The notes under the pieces were generated by a model that worked only from the letters and a program-made list of their open reading frames with translations, was not told the DNA's origin and did no database searches. 64,000 bases of DNA. Origin: Anseranas semipalmata. Its lineage: Eukaryota; Chordata; Aves; Anseriformes; Anseranatidae. Positions 12,801 to 22,793 of this stretch are shown piece after piece. The first letter of the stretch is position 1. Every line of letters starts with the position of its first letter. Both the position numbers and the translations under genes were made by a program. The stretch lies in NCBI GenBank assembly GCA_013399115.1, contig VXAA01000846.1, forward strand, positions 448,447-512,446, given 5' to 3'.

Positions 12801-15800
12801 GGATTAAATGGAAAACTGATGGTCTAAAAGCTCTTTGTTGAACTTGGGATGATGAATGAATGAGTCAGTATTATAAAAACCCAGTGGTGTGGTTTTGCAT
12901 GAGATGTAGAGAACTGCTTCTACTCTTTTTCAGCCCTCGGTTTGAGGAGGAAGAACACTTCAGAGTGCTGGTTAAGAAGACTGCCCAGGAACTGTCAAAT
13001 GGGATTCCAGACTGTGGGCATTTATATGCCTCTATTAGAGCCAGCAAAAACCTTACGCCTTCTGGAGAACTGCAAGAAATGTTTAGTGGGATGGATCAGG
13101 TGAAAAGCTAATGTCATCTTGTAGTGAGGCCCAAATCCTCTACTTTGGAACTACTGTGCTAATTTTTGCTAATTCTTTCTAATGGCTTAATCTGTAGTCT
13201 TTCTGCCTTCCTGTGCAGGTGAAGTTGATGAAGAGAATAGCAGAAATGCCCGATATTAAACCAGTACTACGCAAACTACCACGCATTAAGAAGTATCTAT
13301 TAAATAGTGACAACATCAGGTGAGTTCTAGCTAAAACAAGCTCTCTTTGGTTAGAGAGAGGCCATGGCCTGTGAACAGGCATCTCTTAATGTGCTTTCTG
13401 GAATATTGGGGTTTTGTGAAATAGGAAACCTGAGGAACCACTGGAAATGTTTTTAGTCCACATTATCCTTCCTTAAGAACTTGGTGGCAGTTACAGTTTA
13501 TTTTGTTTAATTTTTTTTTAACAGGTTTGCGAAACTTATGGCAAATTTCAGATGTAACCTTTGTTTCAAAAGTGCTTAAACAGCTTCTTGGATTTTACAG
13601 AAATACTCCATCAATATTCTGCCTTTTTTTTTTTTTCTTGAAAGGTGCCTGAGAGAGAAATACTGTTATATTGTATTGTAACAGTTAAATATAGTGTTTT
13701 TTATTTTTTTGCTCCTAAACAGACAATGGTGACATTTTGAAATCTGCTTTTTATATATATATATATATAGGAAAAAGTAAGAGGGCATGTTTAAGTGCTT
13801 AGTATCAGACACATTAGTTTCAAAAATATTTCCATTTGAAGTGACATTTGCAATGTATTGTTTTGCAAAGAATAAAATAATGAGTAAAGTTACTGAAATA
13901 TCTGTGCTGTTCAAAATCTTGGTAGGTGTGCTCGTAAAGAGAGAATACAAAGAATTGTAAATCGATATTTAATTACAATTTAATTACGATAAAGAGTCGT
14001 AAAGAGAGAATACAAAGAGAATACATTAGGTTATTTGTGAGACATTTCTATTTGGTAAAATCTGTGTAGTCTTGCCCTGTGCGGAGAAGTGGTTCACAGC
14101 TACTGCTGTCAAGTCTGAAGCTGGTTTTGGGCAAGCGAAAGAACAAAGTAATTTGACTGCAAAATTTTTTTGGCATATCAAATGCTGGATTATGAGTATT
14201 TTGCTTTCTTTCTGTGATGATGATGATCAGTGATCACTGATCTAACATTCCGATGATTTAACAAAGTGTTTAGGAAGACATAGGGGTGCAAATTATATTG
14301 AACTGTACAAAACCACAAAAACATTAAAAAATGGAGGATGTGCTTCTAACAGATGTTCAGTGAATGCAGCACCTCAACAGATATCAGAGGCATCTAAAGA
14401 AGTAGAGAAATTTATAAAGGGCATAACTAGAAGTAAAAAAGAGAGAAAACCTGTTCGACCCCATGTGATTGAGGTAGGAAATGACTTCATTTGTGACTAG
14501 TGCACCAAATACAGTTGGATTTGATGTTATGTAAAGACAACTGTGCAATCAGAAGATCATTTAAACTCAAATACTACATCCATACAAATATGTCTGAAGA
14601 AATTTGCGATTCATCTCTGTGATAAGCTGCTGTATGTTTTCCCACACAACCTGTCTTCACCCTGTAAAATAGACAACAATAATCCTGTAGATCAGCTGTC
14701 AAACATTACCCTGAGGTGATTGCTTTTGTGTGGGATGAAGAAAAATAAATTCTTCCATTCTCTGTCACATAAAACTCTAATTTCTTTTTTAGCTAAGCTT
14801 TACTTGACATGTTGGCCAAAGGGAAATAGGGAATAACGTGGAGTTCCTTAGATGTGTAGGAATCCATTTCATTATCTGGATGGACATTTGGCACAAAGTG
14901 TACTTGGTTCAATCCAGTTGACAAAGGATCTGCTCTGTGAATATACGTATGTCTTAATTTCTAAGACTGGAATAGGCTCCTAGTTCCCTACCCATGAAGG
15001 AATGATAGTCTGAAACTTTGGGGGGCTCTTTAATCTCTCTCTTGGTGTCTTTCAGTATCAAATTACTCTTGAAAGGAAATTTATTTAGCATTTGCTTAGA
15101 AATACAGATACAAAGAAATAATAGAGTAGGTTGCTTATGTGTGTGGAGACATATAGGCTGATGGTGGTTTCAAAAGCTTCCACAGTATGTTCTAGGAGTA
15201 GGGACTGCATTTATAGTATTCTTAGTCTAAATTGTTAAATCACCTTTTAATATGAAGGCTGGGTCTCTTGTAGAAGTCTTCAGATGTCAGACCTGTGGGA
15301 AGCAAAATGCTTAATTGTTTTCAGATCACAAGGAAACTAATTAACGTAAGTACATAATTGGTTGAGGACAGTGCTATTTGCCTTTCACTTCCACGCTCGT
15401 ACTGTATTGTTTCTCTAAACTGTCCATCAAACTTCTTCATCCTTCTGTGTCATCCTTTTGTTATCTTCCCTCTGGTTCTGGCTCGAAGATCACTTAGCTA
15501 ACTTCACATCCATGCATGCAGAAAATACCTGCTTATGCTGTCTCTTGTAAGTAACGTTTACAAGATTTTATTTGTGATTTTATTTTTACCCTGGTTTCTT
15601 TCAGAATCAGATCCATGTGGTGTCACTCCCAGTTATCCCTTTCTTTTCCTTCCTCTACTCCCTAAATTCTTTTGAATGTGAATGACACATGACAAAAGCA
15701 CATCACTGACAATTAAGTAAAAATGAAAAGTTTTATTTGGCTATATGAGAGAAACACAGCTTAGTTGTACCCTGAGCTCTCATTGAGGAAAAAGGCGGGG

Positions 15801-18800
15801 AGAGCTCAGCCCAAGGTTTTCCTTGATGACCCGTCATGGATGTGGTACTGTGCTTGGCCCAACCAGCCAGAGATGTGTGAGGAGCAGGTCTCTGGAGTTG
15901 TGAAGTATTTGGGAGTATTGAAATGGGGTTATAAAAGATTCTGGAGGTGCTTCAGGCTCTGCTTATGCTTAAGTAAGCACACAAGCACACAAGACAAAGA
16001 AGTGAGTGCTCCAGGAGCCTGGAGACATGAGAAGGACTGGAAGTTTTGAACTGGGGGAGTCCCCATCCCTGGAGGTATTTAAGAGAGATGTGGACTTGGC
16101 ACTAACGAACATGGTTTAGTGATGGGACCTGGTAGGTCAGGTTGATGGTTGGACTTGATGATCTTGAAGGTCTTTACTAACCTAAATGATTCTATGATTC
16201 TAAGTAAAAGTCAAGTTTATTGCAGGGGATGTGTGAGCAGAAATTTGTATAACTGCTGCTGCTGTTCATAAAAGTTTTTTTGTGGGAGGGATCTTTTCTG
16301 GATCCAGTTTCAGGATCTAAGAATGAGTGGATGAACATAGAAGTGGAGAGTTATGAACACTTGGTTCAATCAAAATAAAGACGTGGTAGGAGAAGTATGC
16401 ATATCAAAACTCTTTGGTAATAATACGAGGCATGGACAACTGAGATGCTGGTAGGCAAGGATGGGTAGCTACGTACAATATCCATTAGTGTCCTAAGGTA
16501 ATTGTATTACCAGATTGCCAATATGGGTGCAAGCTAAATGTCACCAATTTCAGTGTAGGTCAAAAGGCAGCTTTAGCACCTGTGTGTCTGTATGTTTGGC
16601 AGCATTTCATAGTTCTCAAATGGATAAATTGTCTCATTTGTACTAACTGTGGCAATAATGCGTTTTTCTCTTAGGATCCTACTTTCAAACCATGCCAGAT
16701 GAAGACCCATTTTGTACTTCCCTTCCCAGTGAACTATATTGGGGAATGTGTTCGAACAGTTCCCTACACAGCTACAGACTATGCAAGGTAGGAAACGAAA
16801 TTGGCAGGGAGCTTGTATGTGTTGCATGACACAAAACAAAGCATGACCACTGAAAATGGAGTGTCGATTTAAAAAAAAAATGCTTTGTAGTGCATTTGTC
16901 ACCAATTCTTTACGGAACAGTCTTTGTATTGCCAGGTCCATAAATGCCCTGTTTTAGTAAGTGCTGAGGTTAAATAACTAGGGGTTACTAACCCCTAACT
17001 TCCAAATAACAGCCCTGTTTACTTGGATGTGTCCCCTGTGAATCCTATTGCATGTAACAAAGTTACAGTTAGGAGGCTACTTTTGTATTTCTGTAAGGTG
17101 GCGTAAGTGGAAATAGTTGAGGAATGTTCTGAAGTAGCGACAGCTCTTACAGTGATGTATTATTACATTATATAATAATGTAATTAATACATTATTCAGC
17201 TATTGTTAAATGTTCAGTGTTGTTGTTGTTAGTGTTGTAGATTACAACAAGCGTTGCATTGTAAATGGGGACCTTTATGAACTTCAGAGGCAGTTGAGAT
17301 TATTACTGTTATCCAATTCATTTAACATCTTTGCTATTAATATTTCTTTCATTACAGCCTTCGAATTCTTGCACGGTTGATGACATCTAAATTCCTACAT
17401 AGAGAAATTAGAGAGAAAGGAGGGGCTTATGGCGGAGGTGCTAAACTTAGTCACAATGGCATATTTACTTTCTACTCCTACAGGTAACAGTGAGTTCATT
17501 CTTTCCTGTTCATGTCTGAGGGGACCACTGACTGCACTTGCATGTGTCTTTGTTTGACTTAGTTGTAGCTCTCTTTCAAGATGAAGTGAAATAAAAAGAA
17601 TGTTGAATCACAAGAAAGTGATTCAGTACTGATGATGTTGAGATTAATTGCTTAATGTGTATCAGTTTTGTTAATAAACCCCTCCTTGCTTCCTCTGGTT
17701 TCTGTCCCTGGGAAAGTCTAGCTTATCTCTGCTGGTAGCAACCATTGTTGTGTCTCTGTACCAGGGTTATGTAAGTCTGGTTTCCGTTTATTTCCTCATG
17801 GGTTGAGGAGGCCCTTTTGAAGAAAAACAAACAAAAACAAAACAAAGAAACAACAACAACAAAAAAGGAAATCAAGACTATTGTAAGTTTGAGAACATGG
17901 AGTAGAATGATGCTGTTTCTTAATGTCCTGGTTTTGAAAATACACAGCTTCCTTTGGTGACTGTGTCTGGAATCTTCAGAGATTCAGCAGAAAGCATTGC
18001 TGGTGATAAGCTAGAATGGAGAAGTCTCCTTTTTTTTCTTTTCTCCTTTTCTTTTCTCCTTTTTTCTTTTCTCCTTTTCTTTTCTCCTTTTTTCTTTTCT
18101 CCTTTTCTTTTCTCCTTTTTTCTTTTCTCCTTTTCTTTTCTCCTTTTTTCTTTTCTCCTTTTCTTTTCTCCTTTTTTCTTTTCTCCTTTTCTTTTCTCCT
18201 TTTTTCTTTTCTCCTTTTCTTTTCTCCTTTTTTCTTTTCTCCTTTTCTTTTCTCCTTTTTTCTTTTCTCCTTTTCTTTTCTCCTTTTTTCTTTTCTCCTT
18301 TTCTTTTCTCCTTTTTTCTTTTCTCCTTTTCTTTTCTCCTTTTTTCTTTTCTCCTTTTCTTTTCTCCTTTTTTCTTTTCTCCTTTTCTTTTCTCCTTTTT
18401 TCTTTTCTCCTTTTCTTTTCTCCTTTTTTCTTTTCTCCTTTTCTTTTCTCCTTTTTTCTTTTCTCCTTTTCTTTTCTCCTTTTTTCTTTTCTCCTTTTCT
18501 TTTCTCCTTTTTTCTTTTCTCCTTTTCTTTTCTCCTTTTTTCTTTTCTCCTTTTCTTTTCTCCTTTTTTCTTTTCTCCTTTTCTTTTCTCCTTTTTTCTT
18601 TTCTCCTTTTCTTTTCTCCTTTTTTCTTTTCTCCTTTTCTTTTCTCCTTTTTTCTTTTCTCCTTTTCTTTTCTCCTTTTTTCTTTTCTCCTTTTCTTTTC
18701 TCCTTTTTTCTTTTCTCCTTTTCTTTTCTCCTTTTTTCTTTTCTCCTTTTCTTTTCTCCTTTTTTCTTTTCTCCTTTTCTTTTCTCCTTTTTTCTTTTCT

Positions 18801-21800
18801 CCTTTTCTTTTCTCCTTTTTTCTTTTCTCCTTTTCTTTTCTCCTTTTTTCTTTTCTCCTTTTCTTTTCTCCTTTTTTCTTTTCTCCTTTTCTTTTCTCCT
18901 TTTTTCTTTTCTCCTTTTCTTTTCTCCTTTTTTCTTTTCTCCTTTTCTTTTCTCCTTTTTTCTTTTCTCCTTTTCTTTTCTCCTTTTTTCTTTTCTCCTT
19001 TTCTTTTCTCCTTTTTTCTTTTCTCCTTTTTTTTCTTTTCTCCCTTTCTTTTTCTTTTTTTTTTTGTCAAGTCTGGAACAGTTAACCTGCTTTGGTCTTA
19101 CCAAAGCGCTTTCAGATGAAATTTCAATTGTAAGTATTAAAGACTAGTAATAGTCCCCACTAGAAATGTCATGTGTTTAGAGCACTGACGTACATAATTT
19201 TCCTAGACCAGAGGTAGACTAACACAGTACTTGGGCAGGATTCCTGGCTAAAATCTGAGCAGTGTTGCCTCCCTGCAAAGTTTCAACGTGGTAGGACTTG
19301 TCCTGGTTAGTATTTCAGTGGTTGTCAACCTGTTGCACTTGTTTTACAGAGAGCAAAAAGAGGTGTAGCAGGAAAAGCAACTTAGAGAAGATATGGTATA
19401 TCATAAATATTGCTGTTGATATTAATGGAGTTGATGCTTACTAAGCTGCTGCAGCAAATTGATACTGCATTATAAGTACTGTTGTTTTACCATCTTTTTA
19501 ATACTAGTTCTCTGCACACTGCCTTGAAACTACTTTTAGGCAACTGAACTTGGTACACTTGTGTATTTGAAAATTCAAAATATGCCTGGTTTATAATAAT
19601 ACTTCCTTCTTCTAAAAAAAAAAATCGCGTAAACAAAAAGTAAGTTTCTTATCTGGTATAATCTGCATGTATGTATGTTTGTGTGATGAATAGTAAACTG
19701 AATTAATTAAGAACAAAATAATTACAGTATTTCATTTTGTAAGACTGACTAAAGTCATGAATTTAACTTTTTTTTTTCCCCCCTCTAAGAGACCCAAATT
19801 CATTAGCCACCTTGAAAACATTTGAAAAAGCAGTTGAATGGGCCAAATCCGGAGAATTCACACAACAAGATATCGATGAAGCTAAGTTAGCAGTATTTGC
19901 TGCTGTAGATGCACCAGTAGCTCCTTCAGATAAAGGTATGTTCTCACCAGTCTCCCAGCACTGGGAGCCAATATATTTATTTTTATTTAAGTTTAAAGGA
20001 GAGAAAATAGTTAATTTGCTAAACTGAATCATATGTTAAAATTTCTACTTGGCAGATGTAAGACAACTGTGGTTTCAACAAAACTGTCAATTTCTTTTAT
20101 TCCTTTCAGAAATACCACACATTTAGTCTCTCTCATATTTTCTCATACATTCATTCTGCTCTTTGATATGAGGGGAACACAGCTAGAAGATGCAGGTAGA
20201 TTACAGAAACAATTTTAGGCTTGGAAAGGGAGTCAGATGCTGGCAAACAAAAGATGAATATTAGTCTTTTGATTAAAAATAAATAAATAAAATTGGAGGA
20301 TTATTTTCCTGACAAGTGTACATTTTGACTACAAATGTCTAACCTCTTGTGCATGCTATTTTTTATTTTTTTTAAGAAGTTAAGGCATAAAACTATCCCC
20401 TACAGTGGAGAGTGTTATCTTCTTTATGTATCTGCATCCTTATCATAGCTGGTAGTATCTTCGCATCTTCTTTTTAGTTTGCCTACAAGTTGCTTTGCTT
20501 TCCTCCCTTTTCCCTCCCTCCCCAAGTCTCAGCTTAAATTCAGTCCAAAACTTGCTAAATTGAAATACATTCCTCTCCTTTAAGTAAAGGAATTATAAGA
20601 TTAAAATTAGTTTTATTTTAATATGTACTTGTATTAACACTAGTTTATTAAACAAGAAGACTTTAAAATGAAGCTGATCTCATGTTACTTGAACTGGATT
20701 TGGTTTTGGCCTGGGCAATTTTATTTAAAAAAAAAAAAAAAAAAAAGTAATCAATTTTAGGTGCAGATATGAGTGAAATGAATGCATATTGAATGTTGCT
20801 ATTTGTGAGAGCTACAATTTAGATTTGAACATGCATCGTAACAGCTGTGACAAATTGTGAAACACTGAATAGAAGAACATTGTTCAGCAGGCCTAGGAGC
20901 TGTTGCAGAGACAAATACCTATCCCTTAATACTACTGTCCTTTTGATCGTTAGGTCCTGCACAGGGTCTTGAACAACCTTATCTAACTTCATCCTGCTTT
21001 TGGCAGGAGTTTGGACTAGTTGATTGTCCCCAGCTGTCCTCCCAAACTACTATTTTTTTTTTCCTGTGTTTATTTGCATGACAAAAAGCTTTCCTATGGT
21101 CATTTTGGACTTCTCTGGTTGTTGTTCACAGAGCTATAATATTCATGTTAATATTGATGCTAAAATACTGTGGGTAAGTATTCCAACAAAAGCATTGAAG
21201 TATTTGTGTCCAGACTTCTGTATGTAGCTTGATCACAAGAAGGTGATCAAACCTTTGTCTTAGATGTATATTACAACTGATTGAAAATTTTAAGAGGTGG
21301 TTGTTATAAAGCACAATAGAAGTAGGAGCTGCATGTTGGCTTTTTAGAAGGTGCTGAGGCTTTTTAGAGTGAATAGTGTTAGGGTGTTTTGCTTTTTGTT
21401 GGTTTATCTTTTTTATGTTTTCTGGACCCCAATTACATTTAGATTTTTGACAAACTATAGCATTTGCCAGAATATAATATGAATCCTTTTTCTAAATAGC
21501 AAACTCCTACTACCTCAGAAAATTAAACTTATTTACCCTGTTCCAACCTTTGACATTTGATTTAAAATTATTTTTTGCCTCAGAACAATGGTCAAATTGT
21601 AGTCTCTATTCTTCCCTTCCAGTGCACATACTTGTCTTTTGCACTCCACGCACATAGTTGTAACTGAGATTCCGGTACACCATCGCAGTATGTGGCTTTG
21701 TTTTGTTTTAGGTATGGATCATTTCTTGTATGGGATTTCAGATGAAATGAAGCAGTCACACAGAGAGCAGCTTTTTGCTGTCAACCACGATAACCTAATT

Positions 21801-22527
21801 GATGTATCAAACAAGTAAGTCTATGCTCAGCTTGGGGAAAAAAGGCTGCTTGCTTGAAAAACCGAACAAATACCAAACTTGAATCAGGAAAGTTTGTAAA
21901 AGTTGCTGTAACGAAGTTCTTGAAGTTCTTTGCCTGGCCTTTTGTACTACTTTCACTATTTGCTTTTGTAACCCTAGAGAGATGTTAATTATATCCTGCT
22001 TATTGCATTTTAGCAGATGTAACTCCCTCCTACATTCTGAATTTGTAGGCAATTGCTTTACTTTTGAAAAGTCCAGAAACTGTCTGAAGAAAGAATACAC
22101 TCAGACTTCCAGCTCCTGGCTGAAGGAGCTGGTTCTTCTGGACTCCTGACATCCTGTGCTTCTTTAGACTTCTGAATTCCACTTCATCAGAGTTCAGAAT
22201 TCCACAACAGAAGAATTCTGTTTAAGAGGATAGGCTAGTTATGGCTAGGCTATAGTGACTGTTTTATTGTCACAAATGGGGAAAAAAACACTGTAAATCC
22301 AAAAGATGTTGTAAAAGCAACCACTGGGTGCATATCAAACAGCACTTTTTCCTGAGATGAGAATCTTTTTAACTTGTATAGCAGAGTTACAGATAGCTGA
22401 ATGCAGCAACTTCTTATTTGTTTCTCCTTGCAGGTATCTTGCAGTTGGGAAGAGCACTCGGGGTCTGGCTGTACTTGGCCCAGAAAATACAGATATCACC
22501 AAAGATCCCTCCTGGGTCAAACGATGA
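742..22527 (+). CDS. PITRM1: PITRM1, presequence protease (PreP), 3' 19 coding exons
   Basis: Partial gene; the 5' exons lie left of the window. Nineteen exons join in phase to about 730 codons plus stop: 742-830, 1403-1531, 3248-3361, 3791-3887, 5763-5897, 7743-7881, 9023-9139, 10698-10830, 11528-11648, 12425-12501, 12934-13099, 13219-13319, 14353-14473, 15274-15345, 16675-16787, 17358-17483, 19790-19935, 21712-21814, 22434-22527. The product matches roughly the last 70% of human PITRM1 (1037 aa). It is an M16C zinc metalloprotease of the mitochondrial matrix that degrades cleaved targeting presequences and other short unstructured peptides, including amyloid-beta. Seen here are the end of the N-terminal half, the helical linker (M16C-associated domain) and the C-terminal half with the [10 protein letters not shown] motif, whose Arg and Tyr complete the active site. 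The zinc HXXEH motif is not in the window. All junctions are GT-AG and no frameshift or internal stop was found. Identification is from recalled family sequence, not a database search. Confidence 0.96.
1403..1531 (+). CDS. PITRM1: PITRM1 window exon 2
   Basis: Acceptor TTCTTCAG and donor gtaagt. It encodes the ITDTFE..TLSLL segment through [19 protein letters not shown], near-identical to mammalian PreP. The 129 nt keep the same phase. Confidence 0.95.
1532..3247 (+). other. PITRM1 intron, nothing recognised
   Basis: 1.7 kb of AT-rich intron. The reading frames in it are short and lack exon context; no repeat family is recognised. Confidence 0.7.
3248..3361 (+). CDS. PITRM1: PITRM1 window exon 3
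   Basis: Acceptor ATTCTAG and donor gtgagt. It encodes [16 protein letters not shown] and the following helix ending DEVIA, in the N-terminal half of the protease. Confidence 0.95.
3791..3887 (+). CDS. PITRM1: PITRM1 window exon 4
   Basis: Acceptor CCCAAAG and donor gtaagt. It encodes [18 protein letters not shown] and [13 protein letters not shown], strongly conserved in PreP, and ends in phase 0. Confidence 0.95.
4597..5310 (-). mobile_element. CR1 LINE fragment, 3' part of ORF2
   Basis: Inserted antisense in the PITRM1 intron 3888-5762. The - strand shows characteristic CR1 ORF2 C-terminal peptides such as [33 protein letters not shown] and [17 protein letters not shown], in two frames interrupted by shifts and stops. 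It is a dead, 5'-truncated copy. Confidence 0.9.
5763..5897 (+). CDS. PITRM1: PITRM1 window exon 5
   Basis: Acceptor CCTTCAG and donor gtagga. Exactly 45 codons, beginning [18 protein letters not shown] and ending ..QEKVKMYFK. Confidence 0.95.
5898..7742 (+). other. PITRM1 intron, nothing recognised
   Basis: 1.8 kb intron. A 154-codon antisense ORF (6938-7402) has no recognisable motif and no splice context, so it is treated as chance. Confidence 0.65.
7743..7881 (+). CDS. PITRM1: PITRM1 window exon 6 (helical linker)
   Basis: Acceptor TTCTGCAG and donor gttacc, an unusual donor lacking the +3 purine. It encodes [20 protein letters not shown] and a Lys/Glu-rich helix, the hairpin linker joining the two protease halves. 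Confidence 0.93.
7882..9022 (+). other. PITRM1 intron, nothing recognised
   Basis: 1.1 kb intron; a slightly GC-richer patch around 8690-8820 matches no family I recognise. Confidence 0.65.
9023..9139 (+). CDS. PITRM1: PITRM1 window exon 7
   Basis: Acceptor TTTATTAG and donor gttggt. It encodes [20 protein letters not shown], diagnostic of PreP, at the end of the linker. Confidence 0.95.
9140..10697 (+). other. PITRM1 intron with TA/TG repeat
   Basis: 1.56 kb intron; apart from the microsatellite at 10022-10066 nothing is recognised. Confidence 0.65.
10022..10066. repeat. compound (TA)n/(TG)n microsatellite
   Basis: Alternating purine-pyrimidine tract of interleaved TATATA and TGTGTG blocks with two near-identical 16-bp repeats. 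Confidence 0.85.
10698..10830 (+). CDS. PITRM1: PITRM1 window exon 8
   Basis: Acceptor TCCCTAG and donor gtgaga. It encodes [18 protein letters not shown] and [17 protein letters not shown], the start of the C-terminal half. Confidence 0.95.
11528..11648 (+). CDS. PITRM1: PITRM1 window exon 9
   Basis: Acceptor TTTCACAG and donor gtaaat. It encodes [20 protein letters not shown] and a segment ending [10 protein letters not shown]. Confidence 0.95.
12425..12501 (+). CDS. PITRM1: PITRM1 window exon 10
   Basis: Acceptor CCTTCAG behind a long T run and donor gtactg. It encodes [20 protein letters not shown], near-identical to human. Confidence 0.95.
12660..12785 (-). mobile_element. CR1 3'-end fragment
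   Basis: The + strand reads TTTAGGTTGGAAGGGACCTC and then CAGGGCCACCTAGAGCAGG, the reverse complement of the CR1 3' tail. It sits in a PITRM1 intron 149 nt before exon 12934-13099. Confidence 0.8.
12934..13099 (+). CDS. PITRM1: PITRM1 window exon 11
   Basis: Acceptor TTTTTCAG and donor gtgaaa. It encodes [20 protein letters not shown], then GHLYASIRA and FSGMDQ. Confidence 0.95.
13219..13319 (+). CDS. PITRM1: PITRM1 window exon 12
   Basis: Separated from the previous exon by an intron of only 119 nt. Acceptor GTGCAG, donor gtgagt. It encodes [20 protein letters not shown] and the following basic stretch. Confidence 0.95.
13752..13769. repeat. (TA)9 microsatellite
   Basis: Perfect TA dinucleotide run in a PITRM1 intron. 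Confidence 0.85.
14353..14473 (+). CDS. PITRM1: PITRM1 window exon 13
   Basis: Acceptor CTAACAG and donor gtagga. It encodes [10 protein letters not shown] and ends [13 protein letters not shown], matching the human SKKERRPVRPHTVE segment. Confidence 0.93.
14474..15273 (+). other. PITRM1 intron, nothing recognised
   Basis: 0.8 kb AT-rich intron without recognisable repeats or extra exons. Confidence 0.65.
15274..15345 (+). CDS. PITRM1: PITRM1 window exon 14 (variable loop)
   Basis: Acceptor CTTGTAG and donor gtaagt; 24 codons. It encodes [11 protein letters not shown]...ITRKLIN, equivalent to the poorly conserved human loop before the conserved RKL. A strong in-frame acceptor (GTTTTCAG) lies inside at 15322-15324, so a 17-residue shorter form is possible. 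Confidence 0.85.
16050..16202 (+). mobile_element. CR1 3'-end fragment with terminal octamer repeats
   Basis: Begins GGGGAGTCCCCATCCCTGGAGG, continues GGTTGATGGTTGGACTTGATG, and ends in ATGATTCTATGATTCTA, the short terminal direct repeats typical of a complete CR1 3' end. It lies sense in PITRM1 intron 15346-16674. Confidence 0.88.
16675..16787 (+). CDS. PITRM1: PITRM1 window exon 15
   Basis: Acceptor CTCTTAG and donor gtagga. It encodes [20 protein letters not shown] and [10 protein letters not shown], highly conserved. Confidence 0.95.
17358..17483 (+). CDS. PITRM1: PITRM1 window exon 16 (active-site-completing motif)
   Basis: Acceptor ATTACAG and donor gtaaca. It encodes [19 protein letters not shown], the conserved C-half motif whose Arg and Tyr contact substrate across the closed chamber in M16 proteases. 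Confidence 0.96.
18025..19065. repeat. 1.04-kb homopyrimidine minisatellite, 28-bp unit
   Basis: Every base from 18025 to 19065 on the + strand is C or T. The core is a tandem array of a 28-bp unit made of CTCCTTTTCTTTT (13) plus CTCCTTTTTTCTTTT (15), about 36 copies, essentially without substitution. Sequence at 18061, 18481 and 18901 is identical, offsets of 15 and 30 units. The edges are degenerate. It lies in PITRM1 intron 17484-19789, 542 nt after one exon and 724 nt before the next. Long ORFs on both strands are artefacts of a tract that cannot contain stop codons. Confidence 0.97.
19790..19935 (+). CDS. PITRM1: PITRM1 window exon 17
   Basis: Acceptor CCTCTAAG and donor gtatgt. It encodes [20 protein letters not shown] and [11 protein letters not shown], as in human PreP. 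The exon lies 725 nt beyond the homopyrimidine minisatellite. Confidence 0.95.
20727..20746. repeat. poly(A) run of 20
   Basis: Homopolymer in PITRM1 intron 19936-21711; no attached retroelement is evident. Confidence 0.75.
20955..21052 (+). mobile_element. degraded CR1 3'-end fragment
   Basis: The stretch CTTGAACAACCTTATCTAAC through GAGTTTGGACTAGTTGATTG follows the CR1 tail pattern of ACAACCTGATCT then GGTTGGACTAGATGAT, with many substitutions, so an old copy. Confidence 0.6.
21712..21814 (+). CDS. PITRM1: PITRM1 window exon 18
   Basis: Acceptor GTTTTAG and donor gtaagt. It encodes [20 protein letters not shown] and the following AVNHDNL segment. Confidence 0.95.
21815..22433 (+). other. 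last PITRM1 intron, nothing recognised
   Basis: 0.6 kb; an antisense 97-codon ORF inside has no recognisable domain. Confidence 0.65.
22434..22527 (+). CDS. PITRM1: PITRM1 last coding exon with TGA stop
   Basis: Acceptor CCTTGCAG. It encodes [20 protein letters not shown] and ends [10 protein letters not shown], then TGA at 22525-22527. The end aligns with the human C-terminus, which also finishes just after DPSW. Confidence 0.94.
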
Positions 22528-22793
22528 ATTGATGCTGAACATCCAAGCTCGTATAAAACAAGTCAATCTTTGTGACTACATTAGTTTTTTTATATTAACT
22601 TTTAACTGGTCTATGGTTCAACTTAAACGTTCATTGCTGCTTGTAACAATGTCCAACAAACCAGTTAAAATGGTGTAGAAAAATCTTCTAACCATACACT
22701 ATTTGAGAGCAAGACTGATTTGCTGTTGTGGCAAAGACACCTTAATATTTTACTCAAGACTCACTCCTCCAATCACATAAGGATAATATATAA

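Noticed and set aside
17920..19147. Long overlapping ORFs (364 to 397 codons) on both strands, giving [12 protein letters not shown] or [12 protein letters not shown] repeats
   Set aside because: They lie wholly on the 28-bp homopyrimidine array. A strand of only C/T or only A/G cannot contain a stop codon, and three units (84 bp) restore frame, so all frames stay open without coding.
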